Below are positions 10,201-24,387 of a DNA stretch of 60,801 bases, one piece after another. The DNA is from Suillus spraguei (lineage: Eukaryota > Basidiomycota > Agaricomycetes > Boletales > Suillaceae): positions 1-60,801 of the forward strand of contig JABCPU010000395.1 in assembly GCA_016800925.1 (NCBI GenBank), read 5' to 3'. Within the stretch, counting starts at the first letter, position 1. Each line of letters starts with the position of its first letter. A model generated the notes under the pieces. It was not told where the DNA came from. It did no database searches and saw only the letters and a list, made by a program, of their open reading frames with translations. The translations under genes were made by a program, and so were the position numbers.

Positions 10201-13200
10201 TTACATTGCGAGCTGTGGTTCGGCTGTATACCCTCCAAAGCCTGAGTGGATGCCTGGTATTCCGTGATTGTAAACTTCTGCAACGCCGTTTAACTGTGGT
10301 CCTTCCGGCCAGGAGAACCTTTGAAACCTATCAGTCACGCTGCAGAGAAGAAGAGAGACGGAACGTACCCTGGCATCATCATGTTACCCCACCAAGCATC
10401 GTTGAGTGCATGCATGGCTGCCAATGTCCCGCTCTCCGATAGTACATCTGCCATCCCAACATCCATATCGCCATCCAAAGCTCCATGGTTGGACTGAGTG
10501 CGAGGGTAAGCAGCTTCGGGATATACCACGGGAGTCGTGGAAGGAGGTGTGGATGCCTGCGACGGAGAGCCTCGGTTGAGAGTCATCTGCATGGAATCAC
10601 TGTCGCGTCCCTGCTGCGACATGCCTGACGCCGGTCCACCAGAGTATCTCGTTCCTGAAGATGTCAACGAAGGTTGCGAGGTGAAGCTTCGAGATTCAGG
10701 TTGACGAGAAACTTGGCTTTGAGGTGGAACGTGTTGAAGACGCCCACCAACAGAGCCTCCACCCTTCCTATGTCTCGTAAGAAGGCTGGCAAGGAATCGA
10801 GCATATAGGCGTGGTGTGTGACGTTCATCAATGGCAACATCTTGAAGCGTCGTAATTAGGCGGCCAATGAGTTCGAAGATCTCATCCTCCATCTGACGGG
10901 TCAACAGCTGAGCAAACTCGGGACGCAGAAGCTAAATGATGAAGTGAGAAGGGCGCCACATAGGATAGGTAAGCTTTCACCTTGAGTAGGAATGCAGAGG
11001 CGAAAGACGCAAAGACAAAGTGGCCTTGAAATATCATGAGACCAAGAGCATCGCTGATTAGAATAGTATCTTACCATCAGGGGCAGCGCGCATGAGACCA
11101 CTAGGTGCCAGCACCTCAATCATTTGCTTAATGACCACCTTTGCAGAATCGAAACACTGTATAAAGTTCGGTAAGATAACTTTGGATACGGAGCTATAAC
11201 AGTATTAACCTTGTCGAGAAAGACGTTGTCACTCGCCTCCATGCCTCGTTGGAAGGCATGTTGAAATCCAAAAGAGTACATGACAAGGCGTGAATAGCTA
11301 ACCAAGCTAAAGGCATGTCAGCTGGTTTCGTAGGAGGTTGCAACACAGAACTTACAAGGGTAGCAGAGTGCAGCGGAATACACTCCCAGGATCTAAGGCA
11401 CAGGAATAAGCACGTACCTGACCATTGTTTCTGGAATGAAATCGTACCTGCAGGGTCAGATTCCTCATTAAAGCGTCTAGTCCATTCCTCAAAATAGTCT
11501 GTAAGATGACGATCGTGTTCCAACGTAACCTGAAGGAAGTTGATACCCTGCATCGCCAGTTTAGTCACAAAGTAGACGCCAACGAAGGGCGCAAACCTTG
11601 TTTAAACCAGTCGGCGAGTTGGGATCCGAGAAAATATCATCGTGGAACCGGCCCACGATACGAAGAAGCGTTGAATAAGCGCAGAGGTGGATATCGAACT
11701 TCAATACTACTGATCAGAACTCCGGAACAAGACGATATATTGGAACACACCTTGTCTCTGAAACGAGATTGTTTGTACCAGTCCGCGGAATGACGAGTGA
11801 TATAGTCCTCCTTAATCGTTGAGGGTTTGCCGAACTGTGTAGCAGTTGATCTGTCGATATTAAAGCAGATCATCCACACACGAGCACGATTCAACATCTC
11901 TCGCTCCTGGCGCTCCGTCTGGGGCTGTGTCGTAGAGACCTGATGCAAATTCAAGTCTGTAGCAATCCTAGAGTGACAACGATGAGCTCTAGAAACGAAA
12001 CGAAAGGTATATATTGCATACCGCGCCGCAAGTCCTGTGTATAACCAGCTTCTGTCTTCCTCCCACTTGCGAGCTGGGACAGCATAAATGCTCATGAGAA
12101 TGTAAGCTTGACATAGCTCGATAGATTTCCAGCCGTCGGTGAGGGCGTTAGCCGCAGAGTGTTTAGCAAAGTGCATAGCAACAGGATAGATCTCAGACTT
12201 CTCCTTGTAATAACGCGAAGAAATAGCACAGACTGTGCATCTCAAGTCAGGCATTTACCAGAGGATGTCAAAAGAATAGTTACGTACTAACGGTGAACAA
12301 GAAGGGACACCTTTGGAAGATGGACTGAGGTGTATGTAACGTGGGATCAAGGAGGCCAATGAATGGCTGCAAGATAGATAAGTCGCAGCTTCTTCCCAGC
12401 TTTGGAAGTATACACTTACATTGATTTGCTTCCAGAATCTGTTGACGGACATGCGTAAGTGAAAGGGAAGTAAAGATTTGTGTGAACTTACATATCGAAA
12501 AGCTTTTCGACGTCAGTATTGTTCACAAGTCCGTGGAGAACTATCTCCGGCGTGTGTTGTTCCACCAGGGTTTTGCGGATATTCAAGTTCGAGGCAGGAC
12601 CTGCTAAGTTATTAGACACAGCATGTATCATTGTTCCACGATGGCATCTTACCAGGCAAAAAATACTCCTTATTGGCCACACCCTGCAAGTAATTACCGT
12701 CATAAACAGGGGGCTGGCATCATGGAAAACACCCATTACTTACCACATTATCATCATCGTCTTCAGGTTTCGTGTTACCTGCGCCAGCGTTACCACCTTG
12801 GCGACCTCTACCTTTACCCTTGTCTTTATCCTTATCTAAAGACAGGTTTGCGAGTAGTCCGATAGGCACGGCAGCATCAGGGAGTGAGTCCCTGACTTTC
12901 TCGACGTCCTCTTCTTCGACGGGACCCTCTTCAGCCTCAGGATCGTCATCCTCGGAATCATCCACAGTAACCGCAGAGGGGTTACGCAAATTACGAAGGA
13001 AGTTAGGGTCGGCAGGCGCGGCCATTCCTGGTTGCTTGGTACTAGCCTGCAGACGCTCAAGCCAGTCAACAACATTCATGTTGTCATTGTCAGATGGCGA
13101 TGTCGCTGCTCTGTAGGATGCAACCGAAAGCGGCGTCGCAAGGTAAGGGTTATGCAACTGCTCGACAGAAGGACGTCAGTGAATGAATGTATCGAAGGAT

Positions 13201-16200
13201 CATGGAGAACAACCCACTTGCTTCAACAGAGACTCTATGATCTGGTCCTTGTGACGGATCTGAGCCAAGAGATACTCTCGTTTACTGACGCGGGGAGGGT
13301 TATATGAGTATTGTGACATCGTAGATGACATAGTATCAGAAGATGAGGACGACGATGAAGACGAAGACGAATCAATGGATGAAGATCGCGAACGGGGCAT
13401 ATGCAAGACAGTCAACAGAAACAAAAAAAAGTGTGAACGAATGATGATCAAAAAGCAGCCAGGTTTAAATAGGAACCAGGACAATGCGATGATACGCAAG
13501 ACTAGCACGACTTGTGCTTGGTTCCAAGTATGAATGGCGAATAGCGGAAGGAGTGTGAAGAAATTGACGATATGAGAAGACCGAGAATGAAGATTGAAAG
13601 TTTACTCAAGGCCGGCCTAGATCTCCATATATGGATATGCTCGAGTGTCACATCCCATTTCACTTGGCAGCAATACGGCTAGCCAACGCCTCGGTACAAA
13701 GACGTGTCCCGGTTCCAAATAAAGAACGAGAAGTTACGATATCCAAAATGAAAGATGATCGTCGCATTGAAATCAGAAGAACGAGTCGTGAACTCACTTT
13801 GGCGCAGTCCTAGGTTTACGACCCTCTACGATGCAAGGGTGCCCTCCGGTTGCGCAACGTTTGCAGGTACTAGCTCCATCCGGAAAGTCGCATTTCATCT
13901 GTAATGTCAACCGGAGACGAATGAAACAACAAACCGATGTTACAGATTGATTGAATATGATCAAGTAAAGCGAGTCACAATCACATGACAATAATCCATG
14001 CCAAACGAGGAGAATGTTAAATCCCGATCATCAAAGGGTCCAAAGCCGGTAACACGACAAACAAATGTGCGGGGTACATTCGCAATTCGAGACGTGCCGA
14101 GTGGAGGATACGTACCGAGCAGCGAAATAGGAGATTAGTAATATGAGAAGATGAATGGAAGTCAAGGATTACGAGCCGCATCACCGGAAGTTGGCAGATT
14201 TCAGTTGCAGGAGCGAGGATGATGTCATGCAAGGGATCCGCAACAGCCCCAGGAAGGAGAAGCGACAGTCCAAAAAGATGTCCGAAAGTGAGAGCACGAG
14301 TTTTCGCCGAGGCAGACATCAGATACCAAGGCATGTTCGGAAGCAGAGGTAGGCCGGAGACAGCATGAATTCATGACGAAATGCATCGTGTTGTAGATTG
14401 CAAGGATATCAATTTATCAAAGAAAACGAGAATGTGGTAAGCAATCAGATCATAACACTATAATGTATAGAATGGAAGTGCAAACAAAAAGATAACGTAC
14501 CTTCAGACGTTTACAATGTGTACACGCTCCTGTTCTGTAGTGGCATTCGTGAGAGCGCAAAGTCGGAAAAGGTAGAAGATGCGTAGCAGTGGTTGGCGGG
14601 GAAAATATCGCCGAGCCGAAAAAAAAGGAACGTGTGGGGTAAGAAACGAGCGCCGGACGGGAAGCAAGTCGATTAGGCAAAAAAAATCGTCATCATTGTC
14701 GGTGCGTGTATTTTCACGAGGCAAAGCGGAGCAGGCGACGAAGGCGTGTGGAACGCGCGTATAGCCGGGTTGCAGGACATGGGGTTGTCAAACCGGTAGA
14801 ATCATGAAATTGAAAAGCGGGGCACAGAATTAGAGTCAAGTGGTCGGGTCGGCAGTGCGGAGACATCAAAATTTAGTGTCGGTAACAAATGTAGCCGGAG
14901 CGGAAAGACCGCCGAAGTCGGGAGTCGGCACGGGAATATCGGTAGATATAGCCGGAATGTCAATCGAAGGTTGTGTAGAAATTTTAGCAACAAGATACCC
15001 GCAACGATCACAAATTGAAGGGCCGAGCCAAACGTTGCGCAGGTGAGATGAACCGCAGCAAGAGTTTTGAGTGGGAAAGGATGAAGATTTAGCGAAACAG
15101 AACATAGCCATCCGCGCCAAGGGTACAAACACCAATGAAAAGGCGACAAAAAAAGAAAGAACGAAACAAACGTGGAAGTGCACAAGTTAAAGCACATCCG
15201 ACCAGCGCGTATCGCAGTCCGGAATGAAAAAATAACGATAGTGTCACGATCACAAAACAATAATTTGTGAGGAAGCGGAAGGAGCAAACGCAATTGACAA
15301 GTGCAAATATGCAGGGAGCACGATGTCAGCGGAAATTGTGTGATAAAAGAAGACGACACCGCAACCAGAACCAAGACATAAGGATGAAGCGCAGCGGGAA
15401 AGCAAAGTTTCATCCAGCATACAAGATCATGCGTGCCATCAAGGTCGTACACACGTCCAGGTTAGTTCGATTATTTTGGCCGCAGTGACATCATTAAAGA
15501 GTCATGGAATCGGATCCAATGTCGATCGAGTTGGTTAGTATCAGGGCGAGTAATTGACATGACCAGAGAAGTCGCCATTGAAGCCAGTGTTATCAAGCGC
15601 GCAAGAGATCAGGACAAGGCCGTTGCGCCAACACAAATGAGTTTAGTTACCACACAAGGATCAGGCGAATCAAACCATTTGCAGCAGCACGACCCCGGAA
15701 TACGACCAACATACGGAGGCGTCCACGAAAGCAAGCGAGGAAACAGAAAAGGAAGGAAACGTACAAAACACGACCCGATCAGCACACTATTCCCGATTCG
15801 ACAATCGCGCAAGGTCACTCACTTGCGTTGGCCCGGCATCCCTGTGGCCGCGCCCTGTGAAGGCATAGATGGTCCACTCCATTCTACCACATCGTCGTCG
15901 TCACTATCATCATCACTATCCCCACCTCCACCCCCACCACCCTGAGACGTCGATGGCCTTGGTCGCTTTGGAGCACGAGCCCTTCGGTTTGTTGCGGGGC
16001 GAGGAGCGGGCGGCTTCGGTACGACGGAAGGTTGTGCAGGACCTGCTTGAGCCGCTGTCGTCGTGGCTGCAGTGATCGGCATAATCGGGCGCTGACGTAT
16101 CTGCACACGCTGTTGCTGCTGTTGCTGTTGTTGTTGTGGCTGTGGCGCCGCGGCAATTGGCGGCGATCCAGGGGTGACAGTCGAGATCGACGAAGTGGCA

Positions 16201-19200
16201 GCATGTCCCATACCCTGTGAAGTCATATGTGCAACACCCGAGCTCACAGACGATGCTGGATGCCCCGAAGACGAATCGTCAAATGAGGAGGACGTAGGGT
16301 GGCTCGCGTACGAGGCCGGGGAGACAGAGTCGTGCGAGCGCGGAAGTCCAAGCAAGGGACCTGTTCGTATCAGAAGTAGAATAGAAAGAGATGAGGGTCA
16401 GCACAGTGCACTAGAAGATACGGAACCCCGCAATAGATGGTAGCAAAAAGATGCTGTAACATGAAAACATGAAAATTTGATGGTGTTCGGGTGCGATGGG
16501 CCAACGGTGCCGGGGCGCTAGTTGACCACGAGGTGATTAACGTCAGCGCGTAAATCATTATGACCCGCACTTTATGCGCAAATTCCGAACAATGTGCCAA
16601 GAGTCCCATCAATAGACGTTGAACGACCCTAAGCCAGGAAGACGCCTCCCCTGTTTTAAGTATGAAATAACCCCAAACTGTTGATCTCTTGACAATAATT
16701 TATCAAAAGTTTCGTCCAGAGTCGTCCGCAGCCAATAAACACGGCATCATGTGTTCAGGCGCATGTATTGACCCCGCGCCAAAATGACTGATAATCGAGG
16801 AACGTGTAACGTTCCTCGATGTGAAAAAAAAAACTGATAAACGGAGGCCAAGGTGTCGAGAATTTCGTACACGAAACGAGTAGCACGCAGCAAAATAAGC
16901 ATGACATCGCGTGTTCGGGCAGACGGTCCGCACGCTTCCGCAACTCGATGCACGCCTCGTGGAGCGATGGAGAAACCGAAACACGAGCAGAATTGGACAC
17001 GAGGCAATTCAAGTGGACAAAGAAAGCCCAAGCCATCGATAGGAAAATGAAAATAACAAGCAAAAGGAAGACAATAAAGTAACATAAAAAACACTCACCA
17101 CCTGCACCTGCATCACCAGAAGGCGTAGGTGGCGTATGAGGCCCAAAGCTCGCAAAAGGCGAGTGAGGTGAAATCGAGTGCGCGTGGGGCGTGGACGTGG
17201 GCGCATGTGTGGAGTGCTGGCAATCAAAAAGTCGTCGTAAGTCGGGTGAGATCGAGGAAGTTGAGTAGAATGTTGCGTGTTAGATGGTTCCGCGGAAGAG
17301 AATAGGAAGGGTAGCATAAATGATTAATCGTCAGCACGATTGAAGATCGAATATGACAATAAAGAACGAATTACAGAAGGAACGATAATAAAAAATAAAA
17401 AAGCGAGGCACAAAGTATAAGAAAAGGGGATTTGTCAATCCATTGGCGTAATAATGCACCATCAAATAGGAAACAAGCATGCCCTGAAAAAGCAAGCGTT
17501 AAAACACTCACAAGACTGGCCGTACTCTGTCTGCGAGTACTGTCAACCAATCAGTGGTTCAAACGTTAATTTCAAGTCGGGCATGATCGAGGAAGTTAGA
17601 ACGATCCGTGTTGGACCGTTCTGCGAGGCGAGGAGAACAAGTAATGTGAAACGATCGATCATACAAAATGAGAGGGGTGTGAAGTGGACATGAGCGTGTT
17701 TATGTACGCCGTTGAACTCCAGAAAGAAGAGAACGAGGCACAAATTATAGTACCCATACACTGGCGCATGTGCCTAAGCCCGTCGAACCACATCTGAAAA
17801 AAGCGGCCTGGCCAGCGCAAAAAATGGAAGCGAACAAGACACGAAGAATAAGGAAAGAGACTATCCCATCACGATCAATGATCAAAGATGGAACAATGAG
17901 ACACAAAGTATAAGGGAATAGCCGCCTGTTGACGTATACTGCATCCAAAAATATCCCTCCGAAAATTTTAAAACCAAAATAATCAGAAAAGACACTCACA
18001 AGACTAGACGCACTCTGACTCCCCTGTGTATTCAAATAATACATATCGCTCTGAAGGTAATACGAATCCGGCAGCCCCGAGTAGTGTTGAGACTGTTGGG
18101 GTAGATTCGGAGGGGCGTGAACCTGAGGTTGAGATTGGGTATGTGACTGGACATGAGGGTGGGTATGCGATTGTGATGGGGGATGAGTACGAGATTGGGT
18201 TGTAATGTGAGTATGTGCGTGCGATTGCGATGGGACCTGAGGATGATGGGTTTGTGAGAACTGACTCTGCGGCCTAGCTTGAGCTTGACTCTGGGGAAAC
18301 TGATGGGTGGTGGGGAATTGGGTTTGTTGGATCTGGAATTGGGACTGGGTAGGAGGAGGGGAGAAATGGGGCTGGGACTGCTGAGCCGAGTACTGGTGTT
18401 CGGCCTGAACTGGTGAGAATTGACCTGATATTAATTGAGTGGTACGTTGTGCAGCGAGAGCTTGGCCTGTTGGCTCTTGAGATGGTTGAGGAGGGAGAAT
18501 TTGGGTTGACGGAGGATTTGGGGGAACGGAAGGAGGGACTTGTGAATATTGCTGGAAAGGGTGCATGAGAGAGAGGATAGAGAAAGACAAAAGAAATATG
18601 GAATATGGAATGAAGAAAGTGAATATAAAGGGGTTGAATAAACGAAAAAAGGTAAGGCAGAACCCTAATAGGATTGGAGATCACATGATAGGCGGAATCA
18701 AAAACTGACCTGGGTTTGCGCGTCACCTTGCCTATGGTACCGGGCACTACCACGACCCGAGCGCCGTGAAGCGGGCATAACGGAGCGTTGTTGTTGAAGT
18801 TGGTCTGGAGGAAATGAATACTGGCTGGTCGGTGCTCCTTCAAAGCGATAAGGCTGCTGGGGGGTAAAGTATTGTTCACCTGGACCTGTGAATTGGTATC
18901 CCAGACGTTCATAGTAGGTTGGTGGGCTGTGAAGCCCGAGGCTTGAGTGGGGTCATAGAAGGAAGAGTTGGCGACGATCATCTGCTGAGAGTTTTGAAAC
19001 CACTGGTGGTGACCTGTAGGTGGTGGTGCGGGAGTGGATTGGTGGAAAGAAGTAGAAGAAGAAGAAGAAAGGGAATGTCCTTGAGAATGGTGCTGGTTAT
19101 CTTGTAGTTGTTCGCGCACTGTTCGGACAGGGAGAGATGAAGGTTAATTAGTTAGAATAATGAAATGCTAGGTACTTACAACCGGAAGAAGGGTTTGCGG

Positions 19201-19243
19201 AATGAGTTTGATCGACATCAGCTGAGGACCGGCGGTTTGACAT
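10201..19243 (-). CDS. Zn(II)2Cys6 transcription factor with fungal-specific middle domain (23 exons)
   Basis: Nuclear regulator of about 1,371 residues. Exons (minus): 19180-19243, 18710-19118, 18000-18551, 17099-17216, 15823-16360, 14501-14534, 13798-13898, 13218-13284, 12744-13157, 12653-12683, 12492-12600, 12420-12438, 12288-12366, 12022-12232, 11751-11967, 11597-11698, 11448-11547, 11356-11392, 11210-11306, 11075-11156, 10981-11024, 10369-10931, 10201-10327. Phases agree throughout except in exon 2, where one base is missing near 18924. The N-terminal 560 residues are Q/S/P/H-rich with a polyQ run and an acidic stretch. The zinc cluster (about 563-596) is C-x2-C-x6-C-x8-C-x2-C-x6-C, split between exons 6 and 7. 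It is followed by the dimerisation-type helix KREYLLAQIRHKD. The middle domain (about 780-1150) contains VPARKWEEDRSWLYTGLAAR and VWMICFNIDRSTATQFGKPS. Targets are unknown. Confidence 0.87.
13899..17999 (-). other. four unusually long introns in the transcription factor gene
   Basis: Introns at 13899-14500 (602 nt), 14535-15822 (1,288 nt), 16361-17098 (738 nt) and 17217-17999 (783 nt) isolate exons 4-7. The other introns of this gene are mostly 40-70 nt, with one of 158 nt. Open frames inside the long introns, such as 14802-15452, have no domain and look like chance frames. Small unrecognised exons inside them cannot be excluded. Confidence 0.6.
16794..16820. repeat. perfect 12-bp stem hairpin inside a TF intron
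   Basis: ATCGAGGAACGT and ACGTTCCTCGAT flank a 3-nt loop in the 738-nt intron. It is the cleanest short palindrome I saw in the gene. It could form a stem in the pre-mRNA or be a dyad DNA-binding site. Confidence 0.6.
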
Positions 19244-22200
19244 GCCGACTGGTGTATTATATTAAAGCCAGATCGATTCTTTTTATCGTGAAAGATGATG
19301 ATAGCTCTAGAGTAGTCCTCGAGTAGTCCTTCCGGCTGGATGATTATGTTTGTCTTGATCTAAAGCAAATCCACACTGGTCGTCCTCGAGCGCTGAACTT
19401 CCCAGCGTGCACCCGGTTCTGCGAATCACCGGGTTCCCAATTGGCAATCCGAGAGTCGTGTGTTGAGATGTATCGTATATCGTTCAGTAAACGAGTTGCA
19501 GCATATGCATTGTATGGCTGGCCTGGATGCTTCGATGTCGAACGAGGACGAGACGAAGTAGACAAAACTGAACACATGGCTGCTCCTTATTTAACTCGAT
19601 ATCCAACTCCCGTAAGAAATACTTGATAATTTACCGCCACCCAATCACAACCTTCGCTAATTCGGCCATCGATGACTAACCGGTCAGCCTCAGATCACAG
19701 CTTCAGAATCTGTGCAATTCACCGAAATTCGACAATGTTTTGTATTCCGATTTCCAAACCAATTCAATAACTTGAAATTTTCACTATGACGCAAGGCTAC
19801 AATACCGCGTGCTCCTACTACGTACCTTACGACACCTTCTTTAGCACAGCTCACTACTATTTCAAGGCTCTCATTCAGTTGCTCCCCGTTCATCCCCGCT
19901 CCTGGTACGCCGCCTTTATATATTACATGCTTCCCTCTGTGCGCATCATGTACTCTCTCCCAACTTTTATATCCTCACGTGATCATCAATACCCCGGCCG
20001 CCACGATACGCCTTCCTTCGCGTCACCCCTTTTTGTGTTGTGGTGTCCTCGACATGCGCCATGGTTTGCGCCACGCTTCTTCATGACGTGCCAGGCTAAC
20101 TATGGAACGCTCTACCACTAGTTGACTTACATGGTCAGATGTGCCCTCCTTCAGGTGACACGTCATTAACTTTCATTTCCGCGCCCCCACGCACTCCGTG
20201 TCGGGCACCACTTTGGATCCTTTAGCTCCGCAACCTCCCATGTGATTGACTTCGACAAACGCGTCACATCTTTAGTTCACGTTCGCGCGCGTACCTAGGA
20301 CTGTCAGTGCTATCAATATCGCAGTTCTTTTCTACACTATACCCCATGCTTGTCTTCTTATTCCCTCACTCTGTGCATTCATAACTGGTATTCAAGTCCC
20401 GACTCCCCATTCATGTCTTCGAGCCGTCGCACACTAGCCAGAAAACGCAGTCGCCAAAACAGTCTTATTGTCTATCAATTGTGTCACTCGTGCTAACACT
20501 GATGCTCGCAGTCAGCATTCGAACCCACTAGTGTGTGAATCTAGATGGATCATACCCAAGCCGAGTCCTCCCGTTCACTTCTCCTTCTCGACGTCCTCAC
20601 CCCGCCCATCCAGTAATGATCAGACTTGCAGCGCAGATCCCCCACTTGTGGCACCGCTGTCGTTCCCGTTCAACGTCTTTTATAGATTTGCAGCCCCTAC
20701 TGTGCTCACTTCTTACGAGAAGATTTACGCGGCGCGGCGCTACAGATGGAACGTGTGTCTGCACTGTTGTTCTGAATCTGATCACCAAAATATTCAATGT
20801 TAATACGCATTTCGATCGCTATATAAAGGACCACCACGTGCACATGTCTGCGTCATTCCTGATCTGCAGTATACTATAATAGCGTGAATACCGCGTTCTT
20901 TTCCGAAGGGATTGTCACGTGGGGATCGTGAAATGAGTACCGTTACTTCGACTTTCCACGGGTAGATTCCCCTATTTTATCACACGATGCTCTAAGGTCT
21001 GGGGCTAGAAGCTCCCTGGCATGTATGGTATGATAAAATATGTTTTAAATTATGGAATATCCGCGGCTGCGACTCCGAAGTACGCAAACGTAAGGCCAGT
21101 TCTAGCATGGCACCATACCAGTAGCCGCCATACTTATTCTTGTCTGACTCGCTAAGCTAGGGCCAGTTGCTCGAACTTGGTATGCAGATCCCCATGCGCT
21201 TGGACTCTCGATTCTCCCGCGGCGTAGCGTTCAGATCCTGAGGTCAGTATAATTACTCTTCTAGGACTAGTTGATCTTGTAATCAGTCGTAGTCAGTAAC
21301 TTACAAGACCTACGTGGAGGTTTTACTTGTGGATATGATATCTATGACTTTGGCGAAGAACTTATCGCTTACAATTATAGCTTGGTGTTCACTGTTGACG
21401 TCCTCCCTACATATATATCAGCTCCGAGGGGATGCTCGATATTTACACGCGGCATGACTTGTCCGATGCGTTTGTTTGGAAGTGGGCCCTCTCATCAGTC
21501 TTCTTTCCTCCTTTCTTCAAGTCGTTTGTTTTTAAGAGTCTTTTGATAAATTTCGAATTTCTCGTGCAGCAGAAGAACTGTGAAACATATTAGGCTGCGC
21601 GGTAACTTCCGAGCAACCTGCTTAACCGGCCCGGAGTCCGACTCTTTAGCACTTGTCCAACTAAAAGACTCCTAGTTGCACATTCAATTGGTTTCAAAGA
21701 TTGATTCTACTGCATCGAACACAGATGTAATCAGCGGACGTTAAAATCTCATTCCTCAGATCACAGATACTCTTGGTTCCCCGGCCAAATCTGTAAATAC
21801 CTGATTTTACCATGAACCATGAATATCTGGTATGGATCGGGCACCACTCTCTGCGGACGCAGGTGGTGTTTTCGCATCTATTATTTTATTCTTGAACTTA
21901 CTCCTCATAAGGGTTTGGGCCACGGCTGGGCCATACACGTCCTAACTTAAAGTAAACTTTTTTAAATATTTTACTGGATCGAACGATAATTCTGAGTTCG
22001 GCTTCTGGCTACCGTTGCGACCGTCATCATCGACGCTGGAACTTAATTACTGAAAAGTCAAGTAACTGAGTTTATTTTTCAGAATACCATCATCGTGACG
22101 CAGGTATCGCTCATGTACCGACCACTCATTTGTGTTGTTCACGACATATAACGTATCCCAGCATGTTTTGGGGGATTCGACTCATTAATAGAGTAGCTAC

Positions 22201-23988
22201 CGAGTCGCTGTATTCCATGTCACACGACATCGGTCCGCATCGAAGGATTATCGAGCTTCGTATGTAAATGTAAGTCGGGTATTTCTTCCATGTCTTCTCT
22301 TTTCTTGTTCGGCACAGCTGTGATTGTCATGGGGCCCGTAGTGCTGTTCGCATCCTAGGTTTTTCATATATTCCAAGGCCGCGGGTACCAGCTTTTTACA
22401 GCTGGACTACGCGATCGGCCCGTCCATTTCATGTGGGTGCTAATATTTGCTGTTCCGAATCTCCACGCGTTGATCTTGTCTGAAATACAATTTGGGCACG
22501 TGGGGATTAAGAGCAACTGAGGTGCGATGATATAATTAGTTGAGAGGAAGACGCTTTGAAGTTGATCTTTTGGAAAGCAGCGGGGAACTGGGCAAAGGTA
22601 AGATCAGAAATATCTCTCATCGGAGAACGCGACCACGGGAAAAGGACTATCTACGTCTTCTCAATGTTCTCAACAATGGACCAAGAGCCCTGGCCATCAT
22701 TGTGTCGTGGACCAATGCTCCATCATTTTACCCTCTCTGATATTGTATAGGAGTTACATCGCTATATTCTTTAATTTTATTTCGTACGGTGAAATCTTAC
22801 GTTGTGCATTCAGCTTGGTGAGTCTCTCATATCACTACTAGCGCACTGATCTGTCCATGTTGAAGACTTACAGAACTTTGGATGCGACAACACGAACTCT
22901 GGAGCTGCGATACATACTTGAACTTGATGCTCAAAGATTGGTGTGGGTTAGCGTTCATCCACGGCCGCATGCTCTTTCCAGGGGAGTGCTTACGCACACT
23001 CAGAAAGAAAGAATTTGAACACATGGTGTTCATTTGAGCCTTTGTGAGGAAAAGAATTCGTTGTACTAATCGGTTTCCCAAATCCTGGTCCATCACCCGT
23101 CGATAACTTGGCCTCAATGGTTGATGACAATGTCGCAGCCTGAGCGGGGTTATCGATACCGACGGTTCTTGGCAGATCTATCGGTCACTCTATGAATGGA
23201 ACATTAATACCGTAGGTAGTGTCTGACATAGGCTTCGCCTCGCAGGACAATAAGCAAGGAACAAAAAATAGGGCCTATAACGTCGATATATCGGAGATCC
23301 TCCCCTAACCCAACCAACCACATTTTTGCTAATTACTATCCACGAGCAAGGAACATCTTTTGGTTCTCACACCGTTACCAGAGCCACTTGGAAAGAATCT
23401 CGCCACATGTATCTTCTCATGGTGTGATATTACATAGTCGATGTCATCGGAGATTTGGCTGCCTTGTCCTTCGTGGTCAGGATGGTTCGTTACGTACTTG
23501 GATGAGACAGGCTCATCTGTCCAATGTCTAGCTCTATAGAGTCGATGACATGACCTACAAGTATTGGGCCGGTCCGACGTCAGTTCGAGGTGGGACGTAA
23601 GGAGGTGGAGCCGCTGGGAGGACGGGCTAGGGATTCGATTGCGCACCGACTCTTAAGCAATGTATGACTAGCAGGTCACAAAACGTATGAAAAGAAAAAG
23701 AAAGGAGGCTCGGCTAGAAGTGTGGTGCTACCTGAACAATTAATTATGTAAATTTGTTATTAGTAATTCTCTCACTGTCTACCACGCCACGTGCAGATCA
23801 ACGCTCTCAGATGCAGTATCAGCTACAGGGTCACTGAGGCTGGAGTGCTGGCCGAATGAGTGCAGGACACTTGGCTGGTTGCTGATTCTTCTCGAAATCG
23901 CCAGGACCCTCAGGGACTTCTGACCTGAGGTACTACCAGCTAATTGGCTCAGCATCTGAATGACACTAAGCCCCGACAAGTTAAACAA
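19244..23988. other. 4.7-kb region upstream of the transcription factor, no supported gene
   Basis: The first part is presumably promoter and 5' UTR of the transcription factor. Short open frames at 19786-20121, 20468-20879, 22540-22750, 22827-23117 and 23329-23646 overlap others or lack domains and plausible splicing. No repeat family recurring elsewhere in the window was seen here. Confidence 0.4.
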
Positions 23989-24002
23989 GTCCACCACCCA
24001 TT

Positions 24003-24190
24003 GTGCCTTCGGCACAGGAAGCAAAAGGAGTGCGAAGCACTCCTTTTGCTCCCTGGCCTTGGCTTCATCCTAATAATTCTGTTTGCCTCCTGGCCTTGGC
24101 TTCATCCCAATAATTCTCTTTTGCCCAAGGCACAGAAAGCCAAAAAGAGTGCTTCGCACTCTTTTTGGCTTTCTGGCCTTGGCTTCATCC
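24003..24190 (-). repeat. 3' hairpin and subterminal hairpin array of Helitron A
   Basis: The terminal hairpin is at 24003-24015. Upstream of it (toward higher coordinates) are three units opening with GATGAAGCCAAGGCCAG. Two carry a long palindrome centred on GAGTGCGAAGCACTC; the middle unit has lost its palindrome. This copy lacks the MITE present in B and so preserves the empty site. Confidence 0.75.
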
Positions 24191-24387
24191 TAATAATCAC
24201 TACTTCGTGCACCTTAACTTATTCACAATCATAGTGGATTTTAAAACAGACATGTACATTTTGAGCAGCATTTCAAGAAAACTACAACTAAAATCTACTG
24301 CACCATCTAAAAGTGCACTATACATCACATCACTCAGTCCTCTATATAAAAGTACATCAATATACATCAATCAATCCTCAACCTCCA

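Noticed and set aside
14802..15452. 216-residue open frame in the minus strand
   Set aside because: It lies inside the 1,288-nt intron of the transcription factor, is hydrophobic and compositionally odd, and has no recognisable domain.
22827..23646. possible spliced gene on the minus strand (frames at 22827-23117 and 23329-23646)
   Set aside because: No domain recognised and no consistent splice phasing found; could be an exon set of an unknown gene but cannot be supported.
24000..24200. GAGTGCGAAGCACTC palindromes considered as CRISPR-like or bacterial terminator structures
   Set aside because: They are subterminal repeats shared by two Helitron copies in a eukaryotic genome; spacing and context explain them.
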